This document shows, one piece after another, positions 35,975 to 43,808 of a DNA stretch of 48,034 nucleotides. Under the pieces are notes generated by a model that was not told the origin of the DNA, did not search any database, and saw only the letters and a list, made by a program, of their open reading frames with translations. The first letter of the stretch is position 1. The number at the start of each line of letters is the position of its first letter. The stretch lies in contig JBHORA010000115.1 in the NCBI GenBank assembly GCA_042408535.1, forward strand, positions 1-48,034, written 5' to 3'. The position numbers and the translations under genes were made by a program. The DNA comes from BPIH01 sp042408535 (lineage in GTDB: Bacteria > Chloroflexota > Limnocylindria > Limnocylindrales > CSP1-4).

Positions 35975-36649
35975 ATGGCCCGCGCCAAGAGAACCGACCG
36001 AGCCGAAGCCCGCCGCCGCTATCGGGCCGCCCTCGCCGCCCAACGAGCCAGCGCGGCGGCCGAGGCGCCGGAGCCGAGCCCGCCCCGGCCCCCGCAGAGG
36101 CAGGATCGCTCCCAGGTCCCGATGCCTGGCGGCGGCCGCGTGGGAACCGTCGCCGCCTTCCGGCTGGCGGCGACCCCGGCCGACATCCGGGCCGATCTCT
36201 CCTACCTCCCGACCCTCTTTCGGGGGACGAAGGCGATCTGGCTCCCCAGCCTCGTCCTGGCCGCCATCGTCGCCGTCTTCCTCCTCCCGAGTGCCCGCGA
36301 GAACACGATCGTCGTTCTCGTCTTCCAGACCTTCCTCGCCCCGCCGCCGATGGCCGGGCCCTTCCTGGCCGGCCTCCTCGCTCCTCGAGCGGCGTGGCTC
36401 GCCGGCGGGATCGTGGCCCTCGTCGGCGCCATCCTCTATGCCCTGGCTCTCCTCGCCGTCCCCGAGACGCGCGCGGCCGTCGAGGAGCGGCCCGACCTCG
36501 CCCTCTACGCCATCCTCGCCGCGCCGTCCTTCGGCATCCTCGTCGGAGCCTTCGCCGGCTTCTATCGGCGCTTCCTCCGACTGACCTCACCGAACCAGGG
36601 CCGCCGGCAGAGCCGGGGGACCAGGCGAGCGGCCGGCCGCGGCCGCTGA
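35975..36649 (+). CDS. Membrane protein of unknown function
   Basis: This 224-residue protein has a basic, Ala/Pro-rich N-terminus of about 60 residues with no signal sequence, then four to five hydrophobic helices (ranges about 85-105, 112-130, 138-160 and 178-200) and a basic C-terminus. GGAGG precedes ATG 35975 by 4 nt. I recognise no family. It is divergent from the lamin-tail protein gene and converges on dnaE2, with 32 bp between stops. Confidence 0.7.
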   Translation: MARAKRTDRAEARRRYRAALAAQRASAAAEAPEPSPPRPPQRQDRSQVPMPGGGRVGTVAAFRLAATPADIRADLSYLPTLFRGTKAIWLPSLVLAAIVAVFLLPSARENTIVVLVFQTFLAPPPMAGPFLAGLLAPRAAWLAGGIVALVGAILYALALLAVPETRAAVEERPDLALYAILAAPSFGILVGAFAGFYRRFLRLTSPNQGRRQSRGTRRAAGRGR

Positions 36650-36681
36650 TCGCGCAGCGCTGCCGACCCGGGAGCCACTCC

Positions 36682-39600
36682 TCAGCCGAGGCGCCGGAGA
36701 CCCGCGTAGCCGAGGGCTCGGACCCCGGGCGGATGCACCGGTCCTCCAGACCGGGCCACCGCCTCGACGAGGGGCGCGATCTGCCAGGCCACGACGTTCA
36801 CGACCGACCCTTCGCGCTGGAGCCGCCCCTCGACGACGAGGAGGGCGTGACGCCGCACGACGTGGCGGTCCCGCTCCCAGACCGCCGGCCAGAGGGTGAC
36901 GTTCACCATCCCCGTCTCGTCTTCCAGGGCGAGGAAAACCGTCCCCTTGGCCGTCATCGGGTGCTGGCGGGTAACGACGAGACCGGCGATCCGGACCGAT
37001 CCCTCGGATCGCTCGGCGAGGGTTCCGTTCGGGACGACGCCGAGTCGGTCGAGGGCCGGTCGGAAGAGCTCGACGACCTGGCGCTCCGGATCGAGACCGA
37101 GGACGGCGTAGGCGTCACCGAGGCGCTCCGCCTCCGAGAGCGGTGGGAGCTCGGGTGCCGGCGTCGGGGGGAGGCCGAGGGGGAGCGATCGAGCCGGCGG
37201 GTCGACGATCCGCCCCGTCCCTCGACGCCCCGCCCGGACGGGCCGCCGCCGACCGTCCCCCGCCACCTCGCGGAGCTCCCAGAGAAGCGCCCGCCGCGGT
37301 CGACCGAAGGAGTCGAGCGCCCCGGCGCGAACGAGTCGCTCGAGGAGCTCCTCGGGCAGAGCAGTCCGTTCGACGACGTCGACCAGATCGCGGAACGGGC
37401 CCTCGGCCCGAGCCGCCTCGATCCGCGCCCCGGCCTCCTGCCCGAGACCGGTGACGAGGTGGAGGCCGAGCCGGACCCCCCAGCCGCGGGCGCTCTCAGC
37501 CGCCCAGCGTTGGCGGGCGGCAGCCGAGGGGATGACGCAGCCTGCCGATCGAACCGGTCGCGGCCGCTCGACGAGCCCGCAGCCCGGCGAGAGCGGCTCG
37601 CCGGGCTCGGCATCATGCGACCCGTCGTCGCCGGCCGCCCCGGCGAGGACCCAGCCCGGTCGACCCACCCATTCGGTCGTTGTCCGGTAGGCCGAGGCGT
37701 TGATGTCGATGGGGAGGACGGCGACCCCGTGCCGTTTCGCGTCGTTGACGAGGACCTCGACCGGATAGAAGCCCATCGGCTGGGCATTGACGAGACCGAC
37801 GAGGAACTGGGCGGGATAGAAGAGCTTGAGGAAGGCCGACTCGTAGGCCGTCCGGGCGAAAGCTGCGGCATGGCTCTTGGCGAAGCCGAAGGAGGCGAAG
37901 GCGGCGACCTGGCGGAAGAGCTCCTCGGCCGTCGGTCGATCGAGCCCCCGGTAGGCGAGGCAGCCCTCGACGAACCGCTCGTGGAGCTTCTCCATCTCCC
38001 GGGCCGAGCGCCACGTCCCCATGGCCCGCCGAAAACCATCCGCTTCGGCCGCCGTGAAGCCGGCGACGTCGATGGCGATCCGCATGACCTGCTCCTGGTA
38101 GAGGATGACGCCGAGGGTCTCGGCGAGGATCGGCTCGAGGGACGGGTGGAGGTACGTCACTGGCTCGAGACCCTGGCGGCGCCGGAGGTAGGGGTGGACG
38201 GCGTTGCCCTGGATCGGACCCGGGCGGATGATTGCCACCTCGACGACGAGGTCATCGAGGCAACGCGGCCGCGACTTCGGGAGGGTCTGCATCTGGGCCC
38301 GGCTCTCGACCTGGAAGACGCCGACGGTGTCGGCCGCAGCGAGCATGGCGTAGACCTCGGGGATGTCCTCCGGCAGTCGGTCGAGGTCGAGGCAGACGGC
38401 GCAGTCGTGCTCGATCCAGGCGAGGGTCTCGTCGATGGCGGCGAGCATCCCGAGACCGAGGAGGTCGAGCTTGATGAGCTTGAGCGTCTCGACGTCCCGC
38501 TTGTCGTACTGGACGACGACCCGGCCCGGCATCGTCGCTCGCTCGAGGGGAGCGATGTCGACGAGGGGGGCCGCGGTGACGAGCATCCCGCCGGTGTGGA
38601 TCGAAAGGTGGCGTGGGAAGCCGTCGAGCCTGGCGCAGAGCTCGAGCCAGCGCTCCCAGTCCGACCAGCCGACGGTCGAACCGCCCCTGGGTGCCGGAGC
38701 CGGATCGGGCTCCAGGCGAGCGACGGACGAATGGGGCAGCGGCCGACCGAGCCGGTCGCGGAGGACACCGTCCTGGGCAGACCCGCCGCGGCTCCCGTCC
38801 CGGGCCGGATCCCGGAGCGAATCGGACCGTCGGCGACCCGGGATGGCGAGGCGCCCCGTCCGGTCCACGAGCCCCCGGTCGGTGGCAGCGCGGTCCGGCG
38901 AGCGAGCGGCCCCCTCGACGGCTCGCCGGAAGAGGTGGGCGAAGCCGCCGTCGGCCTCGAGATCGCGACGAACCATGACCGAGTCGTACGTCTCGACCGC
39001 CTTCGCCACCCGGTCGACGAAGGGGCGCGGGAAGCCGAGGGCGAGGCCGACCTCCCGGACGGCCGATCGAGCCCGGTAGGTGACGACGTTGCAAACCATG
39101 CCGGTGTGTTCGGCCCCGTACCGCTCGTAGACGTATTGGATGACCTCTTCTCGCCGAGCCGCCGAGAAGTCGATGTCGACGTCCGGGTACGTCGTTCGGC
39201 CCTCGTTGATGAAGCGCTCGAAGAGGAGGTTGTGGCGGATCGGGTCGACCCGGGTGATCCCGAGGACGTAGGCGACGATCGAGTCGGCGGCACTCCCTCG
39301 CCCCTGAGCCGGGATACCCCGCTGGCGGGCGAAGGCCATGAGGTCCCAGCAGATGAGGAAGAACTCGGCGAGACCCGTCCGTTCGATGACCTCGAGCTCG
39401 TGGGCGAGCTGGCGGACGACGGCCGGGGTGAGGGGCTGGTAGCGCCGCCGGGCGCCCTCCCAGCAGAGGCTCGAAAGGTAGCTGAAGGGGGTCTCCCCGG
39501 CCGGGACCGGGAAACCCGGGAAGCGGTACTGCTCGAAGCCGAGGTCGACCGAGCAGGCCGCGGCGAGCTCGGCCGTCGCGGCGAGGCCGGCCCGCCAGGC

Positions 39601-40581
39601 TCGGGCGACGGCGGGCGCGTCGCTCGCGGGCGGGAGGGCGGCGAGGTCTGCCTCCGACTTCAGGAAGAGCTCCCCGCTCGGACTCCGGAGGCTGCCCAAG
39701 GTGTCGAGGGTTCGGCCGTGGCGAATGGCCGTCAGGACGTCGTGGAGCTCGCGGTCTTCAGGCCGGGCATAGTGGACGTCGTTCGTGACGACGACCGGCA
39801 GACCGAGCTCGTCGGCGAGGCGAGCGGTCTCGGCGACTCGCCAGTCATCGTCGGGGAGGAGATGGTGGTTCAGCTCGAGGAAGAAGCCGCTCTCGGCCAC
39901 GCTGTCGGCCCGGCCGAAGATCCGGGCGTACCGCTCAGCAGCCGCCCGGGCACCGGCCCGATCGCCGGCGACGAGCCGCCTCGCGATCTCGCCCTGCCGA
40001 CAGCCGGAGAGGGCGACGAGCCCTTCCGTGTGCGCCTCGAGGAGGGCGTGGTCGAGGCGGGGCACACCCTTCGTGCCGGCCAGGTTCGCCCGGGAGACGA
40101 GGCGACAGAGGCTTCGGTACCCCACCGACGATCGGGCGAGGAGGACGAGGTGCGGGCCCCGGCTCTCCTCGGGGACGCCGCGAAGGTCCGGCCGAAGGGG
40201 CGGCCGATGACCGGGCAGGCAGGGCCGCTTCGCGCGGAGGCGGGCCGGTCGGCCGTCGACGGGCTCGTCGACGAGGACGCCGTTCGACCCGCATCGCTCG
40301 CCCTCCCGGTGAACGGGACGCGTCCGCCGGGCTGGAACGACGACGCCAGCCGGATCCGGAACGGCGGGGTCGGCCAGCTCGACCTCCACGCCGACGATCG
40401 GGTGGATGCCGGCGGCCTCGGCCGCGGCGACGAACCGCACGACTCCGTAGAGGCCGGCGTGATCGGTCACCGCCAGGCCGGCCAGACCGAGCTCGAGGGC
40501 CCGGGCGACGAGGTCGTCGGCGGCCGACGCGCCGTCGAGGAACGAGAAGTTCGTGTGGCAGTGGAGCTCGGCGTAGGCCAT
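36682..40581 (-). CDS. dnaE2: Error-prone DNA polymerase DnaE2 (SOS mutasome)
   Basis: This C-family polymerase catalyses translesion synthesis with ImuA and ImuB in SOS mutagenesis. The 1299-residue protein has a PHP domain (AELHCHTNFSFLDG), the polymerase PDVDIDFSAARRE aspartates, QGRGSAADSIVAYVLG, SFGFAKSHAAAFA and a C-terminal OB fold (VRIAGLVVTRQHPMTAKGT). Arg/Pro/Gly-rich inserts lie at about residues 75-142, 550-640 and 980-1040, making it longer than usual (about 1050-1100). ATG 40581 has no ribosome binding site and lies exactly 13 nt after a LexA-type box, as at imuA. The inserts could be disordered loops. Confidence 0.94.
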   Translation of the reverse strand: MAYAELHCHTNFSFLDGASAADDLVARALELGLAGLAVTDHAGLYGVVRFVAAAEAAGIHPIVGVEVELADPAVPDPAGVVVPARRTRPVHREGERCGSNGVLVDEPVDGRPARLRAKRPCLPGHRPPLRPDLRGVPEESRGPHLVLLARSSVGYRSLCRLVSRANLAGTKGVPRLDHALLEAHTEGLVALSGCRQGEIARRLVAGDRAGARAAAERYARIFGRADSVAESGFFLELNHHLLPDDDWRVAETARLADELGLPVVVTNDVHYARPEDRELHDVLTAIRHGRTLDTLGSLRSPSGELFLKSEADLAALPPASDAPAVARAWRAGLAATAELAAACSVDLGFEQYRFPGFPVPAGETPFSYLSSLCWEGARRRYQPLTPAVVRQLAHELEVIERTGLAEFFLICWDLMAFARQRGIPAQGRGSAADSIVAYVLGITRVDPIRHNLLFERFINEGRTTYPDVDIDFSAARREEVIQYVYERYGAEHTGMVCNVVTYRARSAVREVGLALGFPRPFVDRVAKAVETYDSVMVRRDLEADGGFAHLFRRAVEGAARSPDRAATDRGLVDRTGRLAIPGRRRSDSLRDPARDGSRGGSAQDGVLRDRLGRPLPHSSVARLEPDPAPAPRGGSTVGWSDWERWLELCARLDGFPRHLSIHTGGMLVTAAPLVDIAPLERATMPGRVVVQYDKRDVETLKLIKLDLLGLGMLAAIDETLAWIEHDCAVCLDLDRLPEDIPEVYAMLAAADTVGVFQVESRAQMQTLPKSRPRCLDDLVVEVAIIRPGPIQGNAVHPYLRRRQGLEPVTYLHPSLEPILAETLGVILYQEQVMRIAIDVAGFTAAEADGFRRAMGTWRSAREMEKLHERFVEGCLAYRGLDRPTAEELFRQVAAFASFGFAKSHAAAFARTAYESAFLKLFYPAQFLVGLVNAQPMGFYPVEVLVNDAKRHGVAVLPIDINASAYRTTTEWVGRPGWVLAGAAGDDGSHDAEPGEPLSPGCGLVERPRPVRSAGCVIPSAAARQRWAAESARGWGVRLGLHLVTGLGQEAGARIEAARAEGPFRDLVDVVERTALPEELLERLVRAGALDSFGRPRRALLWELREVAGDGRRRPVRAGRRGTGRIVDPPARSLPLGLPPTPAPELPPLSEAERLGDAYAVLGLDPERQVVELFRPALDRLGVVPNGTLAERSEGSVRIAGLVVTRQHPMTAKGTVFLALEDETGMVNVTLWPAVWERDRHVVRRHALLVVEGRLQREGSVVNVVAWQIAPLVEAVARSGGPVHPPGVRALGYAGLRRLG

Positions 40582-40594
40582 CGGCACAAGGATA

Positions 40595-40606
40595 GAACAA
40601 ACGTTC
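40595..40606. promoter_or_regulatory. SOS (LexA) box of dnaE2
   Basis: GAACAAACGTTC matches the Gram-positive/actinobacterial LexA consensus GAAC-N4-GTTC. It ends 13 nt before the dnaE2 start codon. TATCCT lies in that 13-nt gap on the coding strand and could be the -10 element. Bound LexA would then cover the promoter. Confidence 0.88.
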
Positions 40607-40700
40607 GCATCTGCCTCGGTCGAGTCGCGCGGCTGGCCCCGTCCCCCTCGCATTCGCCGCGCCGGTGCAACATTTCGACCCTCGTCGACGTCTCATCGGC

Positions 40701-40820
40701 GTGCGTTCGCAGGTGATCCTGATCGCCCGTTCGGTCCTCGTCAGGCTCGGCCTGATCGGTCTCGTCTTCCTCCTCGTCGAGATCGTCCTCCCGGACCTTC
40801 TGGCGGCGGTCGCCCACTGA
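40701..40820 (+). CDS. Tiny single-helix membrane protein
   Basis: The 39-codon frame from GTG 40701 encodes a basic N-terminus (VRSQVILIARS) and one hydrophobic helix of about 20 residues (LVRLGLIGLVFLLVEIVL), ending LLAAVAH. A GTG at 40713 would give 35 residues. No clear ribosome binding site is seen, so this is the weakest of three such frames between dnaE2 and imuB. A 15-bp-stem hairpin follows about 100 bp later. Function is unknown. Confidence 0.4.
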   Translation: MRSQVILIARSVLVRLGLIGLVFLLVEIVLPDLLAAVAH

Positions 40821-40923
40821 TCGCACGACCCGTTTCGTACGGGACCCGGCGACGGACCGGAGCTGGGGTGTACCGGCCCGTCGACCTCGCGGCCTTCCCT
40901 GGTGAGCGGGGGAGCCGCCGACG

Positions 40924-40958
40924 GAGACCCGCCGTGCGACGGCCGCACGGCGGGTCTC
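40924..40958. terminator. Perfect 15-bp hairpin
   Basis: GAGACCCGCCGTGCG (40924-40938) and its exact complement (40944-40958) enclose a 5-nt loop. There is no T-tract. It could end transcription from the small gene at 40701, or insulate it from the lipoprotein gene at 41016. Confidence 0.55.
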
Positions 40959-41015
40959 TCCACGCCCGTCCCGCCAGCCCGGAAGTGCCGGGGCAGGGTA
41001 CGATCTCCCCGAGCC

Positions 41016-41603
41016 ATGACGAGCCAGCCACCGAACCACCGAGCCCGGTCCTCCCAGCCCGCCGCCACCGTCGCCGCGATCCTCTTCGGGGCTGGGACCC
41101 TCATCGGGGCTGGGATCCTCTTCGCCGCCTGCAGCGGGCCGAACCCGACGTCGAGTCCGCCACCCTCCGAGGCGAGCCCGGTCTCGGCCCCCTCGTCGAA
41201 CCCGGAACCGAGCAGCGCGAGCCCCACCCCCACCCCATCGCCGAGCGTCGCGCCATCCCTCCCGACCCAATCCGAGACGACGATCGGCCGGATCTGGGAC
41301 GCGCTTCCCCCGAGCTTTCCGCTCCCGACCGGGGCGGAGCCGACGGAGATCCGGGAGCCGGAGGAGCCGGCGAGCGGGATCTTCGCCGTCCCGGGCAGCG
41401 CAGCCGACGCCGCCGCCACGCTCCGGACGAGCCTCGAAGCCGCTGGCTTCCCGACGGCGGCCGCCAACGGTCCCTTCGAGGACGGCAGCTACGTGATCGA
41501 CTCGACCGGGGCCGATGGCTGCCGGATCCGGTCGACGGTTCGGCCGATGGGCGATCTGACCGTCCTTCTCGTACGCTATGGGGCAGCCTGCCCCTTCGAG
41601 TGA
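41016..41603 (+). CDS. Lipoprotein of unknown function
   Basis: The 195-residue product has an N-terminal signal with lipobox LFAAC near residue 35. A Pro/Ser/Thr-rich spacer of about 50 residues follows, then a globular C-terminal domain (IWDALPPSFPLPTGAEPTE .. GCRIRSTVRP) ending ACPFE with a Cys pair that could form a disulphide. No family is recognised. TACGAT 11 nt before the ATG is a possible -10 element and no Shine-Dalgarno sequence is present. The last 21 bp of the gene and the bases after it form a 22-bp tandem duplication. It sits inside the SOS locus on the opposite strand. Confidence 0.72.
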   Translation: MTSQPPNHRARSSQPAATVAAILFGAGTLIGAGILFAACSGPNPTSSPPPSEASPVSAPSSNPEPSSASPTPTPSPSVAPSLPTQSETTIGRIWDALPPSFPLPTGAEPTEIREPEEPASGIFAVPGSAADAAATLRTSLEAAGFPTAAANGPFEDGSYVIDSTGADGCRIRSTVRPMGDLTVLLVRYGAACPFE

Positions 41604-41626
41604 CGCAGCCTGCCCTTTCGAGTGAC
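41583..41626. repeat. 22-bp tandem duplication across a stop codon
   Basis: The 22-bp units 41583-41604 and 41605-41626 differ at one base. The first includes the end and stop of the lipoprotein gene, so the second is a duplicated, out-of-frame gene end. It fits slippage or a staggered-break repair event. Confidence 0.8.
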
Positions 41627-41704
41627 CTGGCTGGTCGCCGGTCGGTCACCACCGCCGATCCCGAGCGAGCCAGCCCCGACGAACCGCATCTGGGAGTGAC
41701 AACG

Positions 41705-41803
41705 GTGGAGCCTCGACGCAGCGACTTCCTCGGCGCCGGTCTACTCGTTCTCGTCCTCGTCGTCCTCGTCGTCGCTGCCTTCATCGCCGCCCTCCCGAGC
41801 TGA
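41705..41803 (+). CDS. Tiny single-helix membrane protein
   Basis: This 32-residue frame has a charged N-terminus (VEPRRSDFLGAG), one very hydrophobic helix (LLVLVLVVLVVAAFIAAL) and the ending LPS. GGGAG lies 8 nt before GTG 41705, a good spacing. The neighbouring frame at 41948 has the same design and ends PPS, suggesting a small paralogous pair. The size resembles small stress membrane peptides or type I toxins, but no antisense RNA was identified. Confidence 0.5.
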   Translation: MEPRRSDFLGAGLLVLVLVVLVVAAFIAALPS

Positions 41804-41947
41804 GGGCGGGCTCGGGTCCCTGCAGCGGGAGTTCAGCACAGCTCGACGCCCGATCGATCGAGAGGCGACGCACCCGTCGCCGACTTCGGCTATCGTTGGG
41901 GCCGTCACGGGCACATCATCGTTCGCTCGTTTGCGGGGGTGATCGGG

Positions 41948-42052
41948 GTGCAGACAACGAGGCCGAGGGATGTGGGGCTCCTCGTTCTCGTCGTGGGCCT
42001 CTTCCTCATCCTCCTCGTCGTGAGCTTCTTCGGCGGCAGTCCCCCGAGCTGA
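41948..42052 (+). CDS. Tiny single-helix membrane protein
   Basis: This 34-residue frame from GTG 41948 has a charged N-terminus (VQTTRPRDVG), one hydrophobic helix (LLVLVVGLFLILLVVSFF) and the tail GGSPPS. A GGGGGTGAT stretch close to the anti-Shine-Dalgarno complement precedes it with about 7 nt from its G-run. An in-frame GTG at 41939 is an alternative start. It shares design, size and terminal Pro-Ser with the frame at 41705 and is followed by imuB-side genes on the other strand. Confidence 0.5.
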   Translation: MQTTRPRDVGLLVLVVGLFLILLVVSFFGGSPPS

Positions 42053-42207
42053 GCCTCCCACCGGTGGGGCGGCGGCGCTGTTCGTCGCTCCATCGGCTGT
42101 CCGCCCGGCGGGTCGGACCTGCTTCTCCTGACCGTGTCTCGTTTCGCCATTGGCCGCCGGCTGCTCCGGGTTTCCGGTCGAAGGTCGCTTCGCCGAGCCA
42201 TAGGGAT

Positions 42208-42456
42208 TCAGTCGTAGAGCCGCTCGAGGTGCCACGAACCGGTCCGGCGATCGAGGTAGATGAGCGCCAGCCAGCGCGGCCCGACGACCTTGTAGTAATC
42301 GCGCTCGATCGGCTCCCGCCACCAGGCCTCACTGACCCGCCACCGATTGCAAACCTCGATCGGCTCGCTCCGGCCGAGCCAGCGGAGGCAACGCGGTCGG
42401 CCGGTCTCGTCGACGTCGACCTCGACCTCCGGGTGGCCGCGGAAGAGACGGGTCAT
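42208..42456 (-). CDS. DUF6504-like small protein of the SOS operon
   Basis: The 82-residue protein has the layout RPRCLRWLGR .. VCNRWRVSEAWW .. RDYYKVV .. LIYLDRRTGSWHLERLYD. This resembles DUF6504 proteins found next to imuB and dnaE2 in high-GC bacteria. The function is unknown; the genomic link suggests a role in or near the translesion complex. Its ATG overlaps the imuB stop by 4 bp and GGAGG lies 9 nt upstream, so it is translated with imuB under the imuA promoter. It is the last gene of that operon. Confidence 0.7.
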   Translation of the reverse strand: MTRLFRGHPEVEVDVDETGRPRCLRWLGRSEPIEVCNRWRVSEAWWREPIERDYYKVVGPRWLALIYLDRRTGSWHLERLYD

Positions 42457-43808
42457 TGCCGGCGCCTCCGGATGTCGAGGCTCGCTGGCACGCCGGCCGA
42501 AGCGGGCCCCGGCGCGGGTCCGACGGCACCGCCCTCAAGAAGAGGGACCGCCGCCCACGGGTGCCAGCGACTCCGTGCTTCCGCCCAGCGGGCTTCGGGA
42601 TCGAGGATCTCGGCCCCAACGACCCGATCGGGCCCGAACTCGATGGCGAACCGGGCGAGCTGCCAGGCGAGCCGACCGCGGTTCGCTCCCTGCCGCCGGA
42701 AGAGCTCGAGCTGCTGACCGCCGTTCGGGATGAGCCCGCCGAGTTCGAGCTCGAGGCGCTCCACCGGCGCCGGTGGCGGCTGCCGCTCGAGGCGGACGAG
42801 GAGGAGCCGTTCGATCGCCTCGCCGTCCGCCGTTGGTTCGGGGAGGATCTGGCGGACGGTGAGGGTCGCTGGGATCGATCGAGCCTCGAGGCCGAGCCTG
42901 AGCTCTGCCGTCGCCGCTGCCTGACCACGGGCGGCGACGTGGCCGACGAGGCCGACGACGAGCCGGTGGAGGACGAAGCGGAGGGCGTCGAGGCGGTCGA
43001 CCGCCGGCTCGAGGGAGAGGCCGAGGACGCACCGTTCGGGCACCCGGCGGGGTTCGATCGGTTCGATCTCCTCGCCGATGGCTCGAGCGTGCAGCCGGCT
43101 CCCCTCGGGTCCGAACCGGGCAACGAGGGCCGCCCGGGGAAGGGCCGCGACTTGCTCGACCTGCCGGAGCCCGAACCTGAGGAGGCGCTCCCGGACCTCG
43201 GGATCGGTGGTCAGGACCGTCGAGGGGAGCGGTGCCAGGAAGGTCGCCTCACTACCGGGCGGAACGATGACCGGTTCGGCCGGCCGAGAGCGGACCGCAG
43301 CGATCGTCGCCGCGAACCGGGTCCCGGCCACCCCGATCCTCGGCTGGACCGGCAGGAGCAATGCCACGGCCGAGGCGAGCCGGCGGACGAGGGCCCGCTC
43401 CTCACCCCAGAGGGTCTCGAGGCCCTCGATCCCGACTTCGACGAGGCCGAAGGCAGGGTCCGTCGGCTCGCTCGTCCCGGCGAGGGTCGGGCTGAAGGCC
43501 GCCAATCGCTCGAAGACCGCCTCGACGGCCGCCCGATCGGCCTCCGGACGCGGCTCGAGGCAGCGGACCTCGGGCACGAGGCGCTGGGCGGTGGCGAGGG
43601 GCGTGCCGCGTCGGATCCCGAGCGCCCGTGCCCTCGCGTTCGCGTCGAGGACGAGGCCCCCGCTCCAGGGTCGGCCGCCGACGACGATCGGCTCGATCGA
43701 TGCCTCCGGCGAGGAGTCGGAGGCCCCCTCGCCGCTCGGGGACGAGCCGGCTCGGGTGAGGGCGAGATGGAGAAGGAGATGCGGCCAGAAGAGGTGGAGG
43801 CGTCGCAT
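42453..43808 (-). CDS. imuB: ImuB-type Y-family polymerase homologue
   Basis: ImuB proteins are catalytically inactive Y-family relatives that tether DnaE2 to the sliding clamp. The 451-residue product has the palm/finger core (EPIVVGGRPWSGGLVLDANARARALGIRRGTPLATAQRL). It lacks the acidic residues of an active site: the first motif reads FWPHLLLHLAL rather than holding a catalytic Asp. HhH-like GLRQVEQVAALPRAAL and a little-finger region follow. A QLELF segment near residue 375 is a good beta-clamp-binding candidate. ATG 43808 lies inside the upstream imuA frame, giving a 407-bp out-of-frame overlap. It overlaps the DUF6504-like gene by 4 bp. Confidence 0.88.
   Translation of the reverse strand: MRRLHLFWPHLLLHLALTRAGSSPSGEGASDSSPEASIEPIVVGGRPWSGGLVLDANARARALGIRRGTPLATAQRLVPEVRCLEPRPEADRAAVEAVFERLAAFSPTLAGTSEPTDPAFGLVEVGIEGLETLWGEERALVRRLASAVALLLPVQPRIGVAGTRFAATIAAVRSRPAEPVIVPPGSEATFLAPLPSTVLTTDPEVRERLLRFGLRQVEQVAALPRAALVARFGPEGSRLHARAIGEEIEPIEPRRVPERCVLGLSLEPAVDRLDALRFVLHRLVVGLVGHVAARGQAAATAELRLGLEARSIPATLTVRQILPEPTADGEAIERLLLVRLERQPPPAPVERLELELGGLIPNGGQQLELFRRQGANRGRLAWQLARFAIEFGPDRVVGAEILDPEARWAEARSRWHPWAAVPLLEGGAVGPAPGPASAGVPASLDIRRRRQ

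Noticed and set aside
36394..40716. A 1440-codon plus-strand frame
   Set aside because: It is the complement of dnaE2, whose PHP and polymerase motifs are intact. The frame is an artefact of GC-rich codon usage.
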